Shown in pieces: positions 23,651 to 32,282 of a DNA stretch of 43,017 nt. Made by a program: the position numbers and the translations under genes. Location: NCBI GenBank assembly GCA_947305645.1, contig CAMZEC010000014.1, positions 1 through 43,017 on the forward strand, written 5' to 3'. Within the stretch, counting starts at the first letter, position 1. The number at the start of each line of letters is the position of its first letter. Origin of the DNA: an uncultured Bacteroidales bacterium (GTDB lineage Bacteria > Bacteroidota > Bacteroidia > Bacteroidales > UBA932). The notes beneath the pieces are model-generated. The model searched no databases. It had not been told where the DNA came from and saw only the letters and a list, made by a program, of their open reading frames with translations.

Positions 23651-25240
23651 ATGAATAGATTCCGCATACCGGCGCTGTGTCTGTCCTTCCTTTGCCTCGC
23701 TGTTTCGGCGGTGGGGCAGGAAGGGGTGCGCAACTATGAATATGCAAAAGAGATTAACCCTGTTTTGAGCTTCAGCAACGCCTCTTCTCTTTCCGTCTTC
23801 GGTGAGGGAGGCATATCCAAGGCCTGCTTGTCTTTCCGCAAAGACAACGGAGCCGTGGTGCCGCTGGATGGCTCAAATGACAGTTGGGCGGCTGGCGCTG
23901 GTACGGAGTCTTTCAAAAGGGTGTCGGACAAGTTGGTTTTCAGCGGAAAAGTCTACTATGAGTTCTTCCTCGGCCAGAATATGGGCGCGCAAGTACTTTT
24001 GGATCCATTGGGCAGCCCGGTGAACTTCCTGGAAGAAGACTCTGCTGCCGTTGGCGTGAAGCAGCGAGAGAGCTACAGTCTCTCCGGTGGATTGAGCTAT
24101 GCTTTCTCAGATGCCTGGGCAATAGGCGTCAAGCTGGACTATAACGCCAAGGACCGCACTAAGCACAAAGACCCCCGTTTCCAAAACGACCTTGTAGATC
24201 TCAGCGTTGCACCTGGTTTCTGGTACAGCCCCTCTGGGTCTTTAGGCTTTGGAGTCAACCTGCTTTACCGTCATAGTCTTGAACAGATTAAGGCAAAGCT
24301 TTACGGAACGGTGGATAGGCAGTATTATATAAACGTAGACCAAGGAGGCTTCATTGGCACTGTGGAGGACTTCGACGGCGATATCGGCTATATTTCTGTC
24401 ACTAACACCCGCCCTATGGCCAACGATTGGTATGGCATTTCCGTACAGCTTGTAAGCGGCAGCAACACTAAGCTTTACAATCAGCTTAGCGGGCAGTGGC
24501 GCACAGGCTACTTCGGCACACGTTCGTCAACTTCTGTTGTGTTCTGCGAATTCAACGGGCCCGAGGCGGTATACAACGGAACTCTGGACTTACCCGCAGC
24601 GAACGCACTACACAGGGTGGAGCTGAATGCTGCATATCGTATGTTGCTCAATTTTACCAATTCCTATTCTTACAAAGTCGAGGACGGTATGCCCACGGAG
24701 GTAATATATAACGGCAAAAACCTTAGCCTGACGCGTCACGATATAGATGCCTCACTCGCTTATACCCTTTACAAGGGCAGTGGTGTTTTCCGCCCCGACT
24801 GGGTGTTGCATGCAGAGGCAGATGCGTTCTGTCGCCTTCAGAAAACCACAGTCTTCCCTATTTATCGCAATCATAATTACGTGACCTACAACGCCTTGCT
24901 TAGCGGCGAAAGGAATTTCAGCTTCGGCCTCTCAATGCTTGGCGTCACGTTGCGTCTTAATTATACTGGAGGTCTGGGAACCCCCAAGCAAGACGGATAT
25001 ACTGCTGGCGGCGCTTCAAAACTGAAGTCGTTCGACGACTACCTCAACAGACAATTCGAGTTTGATACTGCCGCCCGTGCGGGAGCGGGGATTGAGTTTT
25101 CATATACCTGGACGGAGTTCTCCGGAATAGCCCCCTATATCAAACTTTCGGAGCAGTTCCAGAGCCTTCTCGACGAACCCGAATACCTTGGCGGACGCTT
25201 CCGCAACGTGGCGATGCTGACTGTCGGCTGCTCATTTTAA
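23651..25240 (+). CDS. DUF6850 outer-membrane beta-barrel protein
   Basis: 529 residues with a signal peptide (cut after LAVSAVGQ, residue 23) and a C-terminal Phe after VAMLTVGCSF. The body is a series of amphipathic strands (YSLSGGLSYAFSDAWAIGVKLDYN, LSVAPGFWYSPSGSLGFGVNLLY) and should form an outer-membrane barrel. There is no plug and no TonB box, so it is not itself a TonB receptor. The order receptor, DUF4876, DUF6850, M16 within a few bases of each other points to a shared system. It could be an assembly partner, a passive pore for products, or a surface scaffold; its role is not known to me. Confidence 0.82.
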   Translation: MNRFRIPALCLSFLCLAVSAVGQEGVRNYEYAKEINPVLSFSNASSLSVFGEGGISKACLSFRKDNGAVVPLDGSNDSWAAGAGTESFKRVSDKLVFSGKVYYEFFLGQNMGAQVLLDPLGSPVNFLEEDSAAVGVKQRESYSLSGGLSYAFSDAWAIGVKLDYNAKDRTKHKDPRFQNDLVDLSVAPGFWYSPSGSLGFGVNLLYRHSLEQIKAKLYGTVDRQYYINVDQGGFIGTVEDFDGDIGYISVTNTRPMANDWYGISVQLVSGSNTKLYNQLSGQWRTGYFGTRSSTSVVFCEFNGPEAVYNGTLDLPAANALHRVELNAAYRMLLNFTNSYSYKVEDGMPTEVIYNGKNLSLTRHDIDASLAYTLYKGSGVFRPDWVLHAEADAFCRLQKTTVFPIYRNHNYVTYNALLSGERNFSFGLSMLGVTLRLNYTGGLGTPKQDGYTAGGASKLKSFDDYLNRQFEFDTAARAGAGIEFSYTWTEFSGIAPYIKLSEQFQSLLDEPEYLGGRFRNVAMLTVGCSF

Positions 25241-25243
25241 TCG

Positions 25244-28063
25244 ATGAAACGTATCCTTATCTGTCTGGCCGTTGCCTCATTGTCCCTGCTTTCGGCCGCC
25301 CAATCCATACCCCTTGACCCCGACTTCCGTGTTGGCCGTCTGGAAAACGGTATGACCTATTATCTCTGCCACAACGAGCTTCCGGCGGGCTGTGCAGACT
25401 TCTATATCGCGCATAACGTAGGCGCGCTGCAGGAGGAAGACAATCAGAACGGTCTGGCTCATTTCCTGGAGCACATGGCTTTCAACGGCACCAGGCATTA
25501 TCCGGGCAAAGCTTTGCTGGATTTCCTGGCCAGGGACGGAGTGCGTTTCGGTTATAACGTGAACGCTTACACATCCCGTAGCGAGACGGTATACAATATA
25601 TCTTCCGTGCCCCTGGTTCGCGAGTCTTTCATTGATTCCGTACTGCTGATTTTGCATGACTGGTCCTGCGACATTTCCTGCGAGCAGCGGGCTCTGGACG
25701 ACGAAAGGGGAGTCATAAGCGAGGAGTGGCGCCTGCGGGATACGGATACCCGTTACGCCATGATGATGCAGCAGAACGCCCTCATCTACAAGGGGTCCAA
25801 ACAGCAGGAGCGCTCTGTCATAGGCACTTTGGAAGTAATTAACGGCTTCAAGCGTCAGGAAATACTTGATTTCTATCATAAGTGGTACCGCCCGGACCTT
25901 CAGGCTATCATAGTGGTCGGAGATTTCGACGTGGACGAAATGGAGGAAAGGGTACGCGCCAAATTCTCGGATATTCCCAAGGCGGTGAACCCCGAGCAGA
26001 AGGTCCGCTATATGCCCCCTAAACTCACAGAGCCTCTGATAGAAGATATGACCGACAGCCGCATTAAGTTCAATGCACTCAAGATCATATACAAACAACC
26101 TTATCCCGACAGGGATGTCCGCATAACGGAAGACTATTTCCGCGATGCGATGCGCCGCCAGCTGGTCAATGCTGTTCTTGCGGAGCGCCTTCGCCGGCTG
26201 ACTCAGCAGAAGTCCTGCCCTGCACGCTCTGCCGTTGCGGTAACAAGCGAGTACGAGCCCGACTTCTTCATTACGCTTTTCACGGTTACGCCCAAGAATA
26301 AGGATCGTGTGGCTGAGTGTCTGGAGATTACACACAGGGAAATCCGTCGCCTGCTTGAATTCGGAATCAGCCCGGAAGAGTTTGAGCTGGCCAAGCTTGC
26401 TACAATCCAACGTTATCACCTGGACCGGGAACTGAATCGTGAAGAAATCAAGAGCGAGGAGCTGGTCAAAGCCGCCATAGAACATTTCCTCCGCAATCAT
26501 CCTCTTATTTCCCCGGCTGAGCTTAACGACGTCAGAAACCGTATCCTTTCGGAGATTACCCTGGAGAGCCTGAAAGACTATCCGTCCAGGATGTTCGCCG
26601 AAAGCGAGGTCATCTATTCCACATGCTACAATAATGTGGAAGAGCCCGGTATTGCAGTTTCTCCGGAGCAAGTACATGAGATTCTGGCCAGGGTGAACGC
26701 TGAGTCCCTGAAGCCTGAGTTCGCAGAGCCGTCAAAGCTGGATTTTGCCGTGAATACCGAGCCCGGAAGCATAGTTAAGGTACGTAAAGACAAACGTCTG
26801 GGCGGTATTGAAGAGTGGCAACTCTCAAACGGCGTAAGGGTGTATTACAAGCAAGCGGCGCCGGTAAAATCCAATAATCATCTGGTGGCGACCTGGCGTT
26901 TCGATACCGGCTATCGCAGTTATGACAAAGACAAGATAGGCTCGTCCCGTTTTGCTGCGGCGTACAACAACCCTACCCTCGGATTCCGCGGATTAGACCG
27001 CACTGAACTTAAAAACTGTCCTGAGCTGTCGGGCCTTGGAATTATGGTACATGCCCTCCAACAGGCGTCTTCTCTCGATATCCTTGCTCCCCGCGGCAAA
27101 GAAGAAGCTGCCTTCAAGACGGCGTGGCTGATGCTCATGGAACCTTATTTCGGCAAGGAGAGCCGTCTGGAGAAAACCAAGGAGGATAATCTGAAACGCC
27201 TCGCCCGGAAAAAGAGTCCCCGTGATTTGTTCTCCGAAAAATATGACCGTCAGGTGTATGGCAACCATCCCTGGCTGGAGCCCAGAGACTCTTCCGCCGT
27301 CGAGGCAGTAGATATGGCTATGCTCCAGGACGTCTGGAAAAGGGCGTTCGGTGACTTCAAGGGACTCAAGGTTTTCGTCTGCAGCGACCTGGACCGTACC
27401 GCCGTGGCGGAATATGTATGCAAGTACGTGGCCTCGCTCAAGGGTAATTACCCGTATAAGAAGACCAAAACAGCCTACCCAAGGCCTGTATTGAAAGGGT
27501 ACAATTTGATTACCGAGACAAATGCCCCCGAGTCCGAGCCTGTTTCTAACGTAAACTATACTTTTGTGTCCGGAATAAAGACAAACACCCGTAACATAGT
27601 GCTTTCCGACTTCCTCGATTATATCGTTTCCGCCCGATACGTGGCGCTTATTCGAGAGGAGAGGGGAGGCACCTATCACGTTGGTTTCTCAACCGACATC
27701 CCGGACAATCCTACTCTGCCCTGGAAAGGCATAGTGAATTTCCAGACCCGCCCGGAAATGACGGATATACTGGTAGGAGATGTGAAGGCGGTGATGGATG
27801 ACATGGCAAAGAATGGCCCTTCTGATGAGGAGATGGATCTGGCCCGCAAGTACATAAAGAAGCGCCATGGTGAAGTAGAGAAACGTACCGCCATGTCCGT
27901 GTCGTTACAAGAGGAGCGCCTGCTATATACCGTTCTCTGGAACCGCGATTTCGACTGCAATTACGACGCTCTGCTGAACGGCATCAAGCCGTCCGACGTG
28001 CGTAATCTCGCCCGCCGTTTCGTAAACGGAACGAAAATAGTGGAAATATACACGGAGAAATAG
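25244..28063 (+). CDS. M16 family zinc metalloprotease (PqqL/FusC size class)
   Basis: 939 residues with a signal peptide (LICLAVASLSLLSAAQ), so periplasmic. The inverted zinc motif is HFLEH (His73, Glu76, His77) and the third ligand is Glu154 in LDDERG, 77 residues after His77, the spacing seen in insulin-degrading enzyme. In the second half Arg804 and Tyr811 (REERGGTY) match the substrate-positioning Arg/Tyr pair. The length fits single-chain M16 enzymes such as PqqL and FusC, which form a clam-shell chamber that digests peptides or small proteins. FusC and PqqL also work beside a TonB receptor, and FusC cleaves imported ferredoxin. It starts three bases after the DUF6850 stop. Confidence 0.94.
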   Translation: MKRILICLAVASLSLLSAAQSIPLDPDFRVGRLENGMTYYLCHNELPAGCADFYIAHNVGALQEEDNQNGLAHFLEHMAFNGTRHYPGKALLDFLARDGVRFGYNVNAYTSRSETVYNISSVPLVRESFIDSVLLILHDWSCDISCEQRALDDERGVISEEWRLRDTDTRYAMMMQQNALIYKGSKQQERSVIGTLEVINGFKRQEILDFYHKWYRPDLQAIIVVGDFDVDEMEERVRAKFSDIPKAVNPEQKVRYMPPKLTEPLIEDMTDSRIKFNALKIIYKQPYPDRDVRITEDYFRDAMRRQLVNAVLAERLRRLTQQKSCPARSAVAVTSEYEPDFFITLFTVTPKNKDRVAECLEITHREIRRLLEFGISPEEFELAKLATIQRYHLDRELNREEIKSEELVKAAIEHFLRNHPLISPAELNDVRNRILSEITLESLKDYPSRMFAESEVIYSTCYNNVEEPGIAVSPEQVHEILARVNAESLKPEFAEPSKLDFAVNTEPGSIVKVRKDKRLGGIEEWQLSNGVRVYYKQAAPVKSNNHLVATWRFDTGYRSYDKDKIGSSRFAAAYNNPTLGFRGLDRTELKNCPELSGLGIMVHALQQASSLDILAPRGKEEAAFKTAWLMLMEPYFGKESRLEKTKEDNLKRLARKKSPRDLFSEKYDRQVYGNHPWLEPRDSSAVEAVDMAMLQDVWKRAFGDFKGLKVFVCSDLDRTAVAEYVCKYVASLKGNYPYKKTKTAYPRPVLKGYNLITETNAPESEPVSNVNYTFVSGIKTNTRNIVLSDFLDYIVSARYVALIREERGGTYHVGFSTDIPDNPTLPWKGIVNFQTRPEMTDILVGDVKAVMDDMAKNGPSDEEMDLARKYIKKRHGEVEKRTAMSVSLQEERLLYTVLWNRDFDCNYDALLNGIKPSDVRNLARRFVNGTKIVEIYTEK

Positions 28064-28065
28064 AG

Positions 28066-29046
28066 CTATTTAGCCCATTCCCAAGAGAACAAAATTGACT
28101 CTACCTGGCGCAGATACTGACGCTTGTCGTATTTAGGAGCGTATACAAAGGCTTCAGTAACAATAACACTGCTGCCGTCCGCAGAGTAGAATGACTGGGA
28201 CACGAAGGGGCCTCCCATATAGTCGTTCTCCACCTCCCACAGGCCGCGTACCTGTGCAAACTCGCGACCGCGGTAACGGAAGAACTCGATGGTCGGAGGC
28301 ATATATTCACCAGTGGTCATCCAGGTATTCTCAAACATGCCGGGGACGTTATTTTTGAGGTACTCGTTGCGCTTGGCGATTATATTCTCCAGACTCAGCT
28401 CGTCAGCGGCCCCGGTAGCAGGATACTTGTAAATCAGTATGCCCTGGATGGTATATTGCTTTTCGTCGGCAATCCAGCCGAAGTCGTCCGTAATCTTCTT
28501 GAGCTTATAGCCCATGGGGAAGTGGGGCGAGCCGCCGAATACTTCCGCCACTTTTGGGGCGATTTCCCGTTCTTCGTAACGTATGGAATTGCGTATTACG
28601 CGGTCGCGCTCGGCCTGTTCTATGAAGCTCACGATGGTCTTGCCGTTCTCCGTCAGCAGATTGGCAGCCTCATCGGCATTGTGCGCGCTTATCTGCACCA
28701 GACACTGGGGGGCGGCCCACACATCGTGCCTGTAAGCCACTCCGGCGCTGTCCAGCTGGGAACTGAGGGCAAAGTAGACTATGTTACGATGTACCTTGAA
28801 TAGGTCGCCGAAGCCTCCCGGAGCTACGTTTACCAGGGAGTACAACGGCTCTTTCTGGGCCAGCCAGGGGCAGTCGCAAGCCAGCAGGTCACGCACTTTC
28901 GTGCCCAGGTTGCCTTCCCAGTCGGCCTTTTCTATCACCACGATTATTTCTCCCGCCTTGCCGCTTACATTGGGCAGGAGGGCCTTGGTGTTCTTGCAGG
29001 AGGCGAGGGCCAGCAGGGCCGCTATCGCCAGGAGTATCTTTTTCAT
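28066..29046 (-). CDS. DUF4837 family lipoprotein
   Basis: 326 residues from the ATG at 29046; a TTG at 29052 is in frame but unnecessary. Lipoprotein signal MKKILLAIAALLALASC with Cys17. The sequence GKAGEIIVVIEKADWEG, VNVAPGGFGDLFKVHRNIV and MTTGEYMPPTIEFFRYRGREF, together with RGLWEVENDYMGGPFVSQ, are the conserved blocks of DUF4837, a Bacteroidota-only family of unknown function. It follows rseP by two bases and converges on the M16 gene with a two-base gap. Co-location with rseP and dxr is common in Bacteroidales as far as I recall and suggests an envelope role. Confidence 0.87.
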   Translation of the reverse strand: MKKILLAIAALLALASCKNTKALLPNVSGKAGEIIVVIEKADWEGNLGTKVRDLLACDCPWLAQKEPLYSLVNVAPGGFGDLFKVHRNIVYFALSSQLDSAGVAYRHDVWAAPQCLVQISAHNADEAANLLTENGKTIVSFIEQAERDRVIRNSIRYEEREIAPKVAEVFGGSPHFPMGYKLKKITDDFGWIADEKQYTIQGILIYKYPATGAADELSLENIIAKRNEYLKNNVPGMFENTWMTTGEYMPPTIEFFRYRGREFAQVRGLWEVENDYMGGPFVSQSFYSADGSSVIVTEAFVYAPKYDKRQYLRQVESILFSWEWAK

Positions 29047-29048
29047 AT

Positions 29049-30341
29049 TCAATGTATTAATCGTCCAATGTCGTTACCGAATGCCAGCACCATCAGAGCC
29101 AGCAGCAAAATCATGCCTATTACCTGCATCACCGCCAGGAAGCGGTCGCCGGGCTTGCGCCCCGTAATCATTTCGTAAAGCGTAAACAGTATGTGGCCGC
29201 CATCCAGAGCGGGGATAGGCAGCAGGTTCATGATGCCCAGCATCACTGACAGCAGGGCCAGAATGCTCAGGAAGCGGTACCAATCCCAAACCTCCGGGAA
29301 TACCTGCCCGATAGCGATGAAGCTGCCGACGGACTTGTATGCCCCGGTCGAAGGACGCACCAGCATTCCGAGGTCCTGCACGTAGCCGCTTATGGTCTCC
29401 CACGTAAGCCTGAGGCCTGCAGGAATGGATTCGACGGCCGAATATTGCCGTCTTTCGATTTCCGGCATCACAAGAAAGACGCCTACCTGTCCGAGGCTGT
29501 CCACCCGGACCGGCAGCATCAGGGTGTCGGCCCCGCGGAGCACTGTCGCTTCTATCTCCCTGCCGCGGCATCCCGCCAGCACGGAACGGGCGTCCTGAAT
29601 GTACGACACCGGTTGGCCGTCGAAGGCCAGCACCCGATCGCCCCGCAGCAGTTCGCAGGCGCCGTTGGGCCCGTCTGCACGCATGGAATCGATGACGAAC
29701 GGCACTGCCAGGTCGAACATGGTGGGACTGTTGAGCACGTCGGAAATGTATGCCTGGTCGATATAGAGGTCCAGGGTGTCGGCTCCGCGAAGGAGGCGTG
29801 CGTTGCGGACGTCGCGACGTGCCAGGTCGGCCTGCAGCATGCCGAAATTCTGCGGCTCGTAGTCGTCGAAGGCGATTATGTGGTCTCCGAGACGGAAGCC
29901 CATCTCCTGCGCCAGCTCGTTGGGGGCTATTTTCGCATCCTTGTTGCTGATGAACGCTTCTCCCCAGATGCCGGCTATCAGGCAGTAGATAATAATGGCC
30001 AGCAGGAAGTTGTTTATGACTCCTCCAGCCATAACCAGCAGCCTCTGCCAGGCTGGCTTGGTACGGAATTCCCACGGCTGCGGAGCCCTTTTCATCTGCT
30101 CCAGGTCCATGGATTCATCTATCATGCCGGAGATTTTGCAATAGCCGCCGAAAGGTATCCAGCCTATGCCGAACTCGGTTTCGCCCCATTGCCATTTGAC
30201 GAGCGCCTTACCGAAGAAGAGATAAAAACGCTCAACCCGGATGCCGAATATCCGGGCCCATATGAAATGGCCGAACTCGTGCGCGATTATGAGCAGCGAG
30301 AGGGCCAGAATAACTTGCAGCGTCTTAATTAATGCAACCAT
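29049..30341 (-). CDS. rseP: Site-2 zinc protease RseP (M50)
   Basis: 430 residues from the ATG at 30341, which places the zinc motif HEFGH (21-25) in the first transmembrane helix as in RseP. FGGYCKISGM follows. Two PDZ-like domains lie in the middle (EMGFRLGDHIIAFDDYEP and LLRGDRVLAFDGQPV), and NLLPIPALDGGHI near the C-terminus holds the third zinc ligand (Asp in LDG). The enzyme cuts transmembrane segments, such as anti-sigma factors, inside the inner membrane. The start lies 17 bases inside dxr, so the two genes are coupled. No anti-sigma substrate is encoded in the window. Confidence 0.95.
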   Translation of the reverse strand: MVALIKTLQVILALSLLIIAHEFGHFIWARIFGIRVERFYLFFGKALVKWQWGETEFGIGWIPFGGYCKISGMIDESMDLEQMKRAPQPWEFRTKPAWQRLLVMAGGVINNFLLAIIIYCLIAGIWGEAFISNKDAKIAPNELAQEMGFRLGDHIIAFDDYEPQNFGMLQADLARRDVRNARLLRGADTLDLYIDQAYISDVLNSPTMFDLAVPFVIDSMRADGPNGACELLRGDRVLAFDGQPVSYIQDARSVLAGCRGREIEATVLRGADTLMLPVRVDSLGQVGVFLVMPEIERRQYSAVESIPAGLRLTWETISGYVQDLGMLVRPSTGAYKSVGSFIAIGQVFPEVWDWYRFLSILALLSVMLGIMNLLPIPALDGGHILFTLYEMITGRKPGDRFLAVMQVIGMILLLALMVLAFGNDIGRLIH

Positions 30342-31476
30342 TTGCGATACGGGCAACTTCCGCGTTGGTCTCGAAAATGTCTTCGAGCGTGGGATTTGCT
30401 GCAAAATTCAGGCCTGCAAGACACTTTTCGTTTATGCGGGAGATATCGTAGAAGCCGATGATGCCTTTAAGGTAGGCGGCCACCGTTACTTCGTTGGCGG
30501 CGTTGAGGGCGCATGGGGCGTTGCCGCCGCGTTCTATGGCCTCGTACGCTAGTCTGAGGTTGGGGAATCGGGAAATGTCCGGGGCCTCAAAGTGCAGGGC
30601 CCCCAATTCTGCAAAATTCAGTTTCTTGTTGCCCACGGTGATGCGGGCGGGGAAGGAGAGTGCGAATCCGATGGGCTCCCGCATGTCGGGACAGCCCAGC
30701 TGGGCTATCACCGCCCCGTCCTCGAACTCCACCATGGAGTGTATGATGGATTCGGGATGAACCACCACGTTGATGTCCTTCGGCGCCACGTCGAAGAGCC
30801 AGCGTGCCTCTATGAGCTCGAAGCCCTTGTTCATCATGGTCGCCGAGTCTATGGTGACCTTTGCTCCCATATCCCAGTTGGGATGCTTGAGTGCGTCGGC
30901 GGCCGTGGCTCGGGCGATACGTTGCTTCTCCCAGGTGCGGAAAGGGCCTCCGGAGGCCGTCAGGTGTATCTTTTCTACGGCATTGCCGTTTGCCCCCAGC
31001 AGGCACTGGAAGATGGCCGAATGCTCGGAGTCCACGGGCAGGATGACGGCGTTGTGCTCCCTCATCGTCCGGGTAACGATACTGCCGGCGGCTACCAGAG
31101 TCTCCTTGTTGGCCAGGGCGACTATCTTGCCCGCCTCAAGGGCGGCAAGCGTAGGACGGAGGCCGCTGAAGCCGACCATTGCGCCTACGACTATATCTAC
31201 CCCTTCAGCGCGGACCAGCGAGCAGAGGCTGTCCACGCCGGCCCATACTTTGGCATTGCTGTCTTCCAGCTTTGCGGCCAGTTCGTCGTAGCGCGCTTCG
31301 TTGCAGATTACCACATTGTTCACGTCGAACTCTTTAGCCTGGCCGGCCAGCAAATCGACGTTGTTGTTGGCAGAAATCATTTCCACCTCGAAGAGATCCC
31401 TGTGCTGCCTTACTACGTCAAGGGTCTGGGTGCCAATGGATCCGGTGGATCCGAGTATCGCTATCCTTCTTTTCAT
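30325..31476 (-). CDS. dxr: 1-deoxy-D-xylulose-5-phosphate reductoisomerase
   Basis: 383 residues, the usual length. N-terminal NADPH motif ILGSTGSIGTQTLDVV (7-22), then ALANKETLVAAG, the metal- and substrate-binding LPVDSEHSAIFQ, and HPNWDMGAKVTIDSATMMNKG with the flexible loop nearby. It makes 2-C-methyl-D-erythritol 4-phosphate, the first committed step of the MEP route to isoprenoids. Its start overlaps the stop of the upstream small membrane protein as ATGA, and its end overlaps the rseP start by 17 bases. The dxr-rseP order is a common bacterial arrangement. Confidence 0.97.
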   Translation of the reverse strand: MKRRIAILGSTGSIGTQTLDVVRQHRDLFEVEMISANNNVDLLAGQAKEFDVNNVVICNEARYDELAAKLEDSNAKVWAGVDSLCSLVRAEGVDIVVGAMVGFSGLRPTLAALEAGKIVALANKETLVAAGSIVTRTMREHNAVILPVDSEHSAIFQCLLGANGNAVEKIHLTASGGPFRTWEKQRIARATAADALKHPNWDMGAKVTIDSATMMNKGFELIEARWLFDVAPKDINVVVHPESIIHSMVEFEDGAVIAQLGCPDMREPIGFALSFPARITVGNKKLNFAELGALHFEAPDISRFPNLRLAYEAIERGGNAPCALNAANEVTVAAYLKGIIGFYDISRINEKCLAGLNFAANPTLEDIFETNAEVARIANGCIN

Positions 31477-31847
31477 CGTTCCAGGGAATCGGCTGCCTCT
31501 TTTGCCTGCAGCAGGCTGTCCAGGTTAAGGGTGTTGTCTCCGGAGAGCACGCGGGAGAGATTCTCCGAATAGAGCTTCCATCGGGTTATGGCGCTTTCCA
31601 GGGAGTCTATCTTGATGGCGTTGTTTACCGCTTCCCTGCGGAAGTGGGCGTCGGGATAGCCGGGAATGGTGGTGCGCAGCGGCGTAAAGGCTATCAGGCA
31701 GTACAAGCTGCCGAGAATTACCATGAAAACCGTGATTATCGTGACGATAAAGCCCAGGCGGGTGAATCGGTAGCTGCGTATGTTACGATGGGTATCGTCT
31801 TCCAACAAGCTTAGCCGGTAAACCTTGTTCCAATTGTTTTTCCCCAT
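31473..31847 (-). CDS. Small single-pass membrane protein resembling the N-terminus of M23 peptidases
   Basis: 124 residues from the ATG at 31847; the frame is open further upstream but that part lies inside ruvX. A basic N-terminus (WNKVYRLSLLEDDTHRNIRSYRFTR) precedes one transmembrane helix (31-54), followed by IAFTPLRTTIPGYPDA and a helical tail likely to form a coiled coil. This matches, as I recall it, the N-terminal part of Bacteroidota M23 metallopeptidases, but the peptidase domain is missing: the stop overlaps the dxr start by four bases. It may act as a stand-alone anchor or partner. A full M23 enzyme is encoded at 38343-39350. Confidence 0.75.
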   Translation of the reverse strand: MGKNNWNKVYRLSLLEDDTHRNIRSYRFTRLGFIVTIITVFMVILGSLYCLIAFTPLRTTIPGYPDAHFRREAVNNAIKIDSLESAITRWKLYSENLSRVLSGDNTLNLDSLLQAKEAADSLER

Positions 31848-31865
31848 AATAATTGCTAATTTTGC
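31834..31865 (+). promoter_or_regulatory. Promoter of ruvX, implying a leaderless message
   Basis: TTG (31834-31836), a 20-base spacer and TAATTTTGC (31857-31865) are an exact match. The ATG of ruvX is at 31869, only three bases after the box, so transcription should begin at or next to the start codon. The -33 box lies inside the divergent small membrane protein gene. Confidence 0.7.
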
Positions 31866-31868
31866 AAT

Positions 31869-32282
31869 ATGGACAGAGTCATCGGGATAGATTACGGCAG
31901 GGCGCGCGTCGGAGTGGCGCAGAGCGACCCGCTCGGCATATTTGCATCTCCTCTCGAGACTGTCCCTGCTACAAAGATAATAGAATATCTTCAAAAAATC
32001 GCCCGTGCGGAAACGATTCTGAAGTTCGTGGTAGGCTATCCGTTAAACCTGGACGGAAGCCATGCCGAGGCGGCCGCGGACGTGGACGCTTTCCTGAAGC
32101 GCCTGCAGGCTGCTTTCCCGGAAACTCCGGTGGCACTGGAAGATGAACGTTTTACATCTGTCCTGGCTCACAAAGCCATGATAGACGGCGGCATGAAGAA
32201 GAGTCAAAGGCGGGATAAGAATTCCGTCGACAAAATCAGCGCTGCGATAATATTGCAGGCATATTTGGACAAGAAGAAATGA
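31869..32282 (+). CDS. ruvX: Putative Holliday junction resolvase / pre-16S rRNA nuclease YqgF
   Basis: 137 residues, a normal size for YqgF. RNase H-like fold: GIDYGRARVGVAQSD (6-20) carries the first catalytic Asp, VGYPLNLDGS (about 54-63) the middle strand, LEDERFTS (93-100) the catalytic Glu, and KNSVDKISAAIILQAYL (118-134) the last Asp. The family processes the 5' end of 16S rRNA and has been linked to recombination intermediates. The start follows TAATTTTGC almost directly. The stop overlaps the def start as ATGA, so the two housekeeping genes are coupled. Confidence 0.95.
   Translation: MDRVIGIDYGRARVGVAQSDPLGIFASPLETVPATKIIEYLQKIARAETILKFVVGYPLNLDGSHAEAAADVDAFLKRLQAAFPETPVALEDERFTSVLAHKAMIDGGMKKSQRRDKNSVDKISAAIILQAYLDKKK

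Noticed and set aside
22337..25240. SusD-like glycan-uptake partner for the TonB receptor
   Set aside because: The following lipoprotein lacks SusD features and is beta-rich like DUF4876; no glycoside hydrolases or sulfatases are nearby.
25277..26677. Minus-strand open frame of 466 codons inside the M16 gene
   Set aside because: Fully antisense to a gene with clear catalytic motifs; its translation has no recognisable domain and reflects codon bias on the other strand.
29445..30332. Plus-strand open frame of 295 codons over rseP
   Set aside because: Antisense shadow of a gene with HEFGH, PDZ and LDG motifs.
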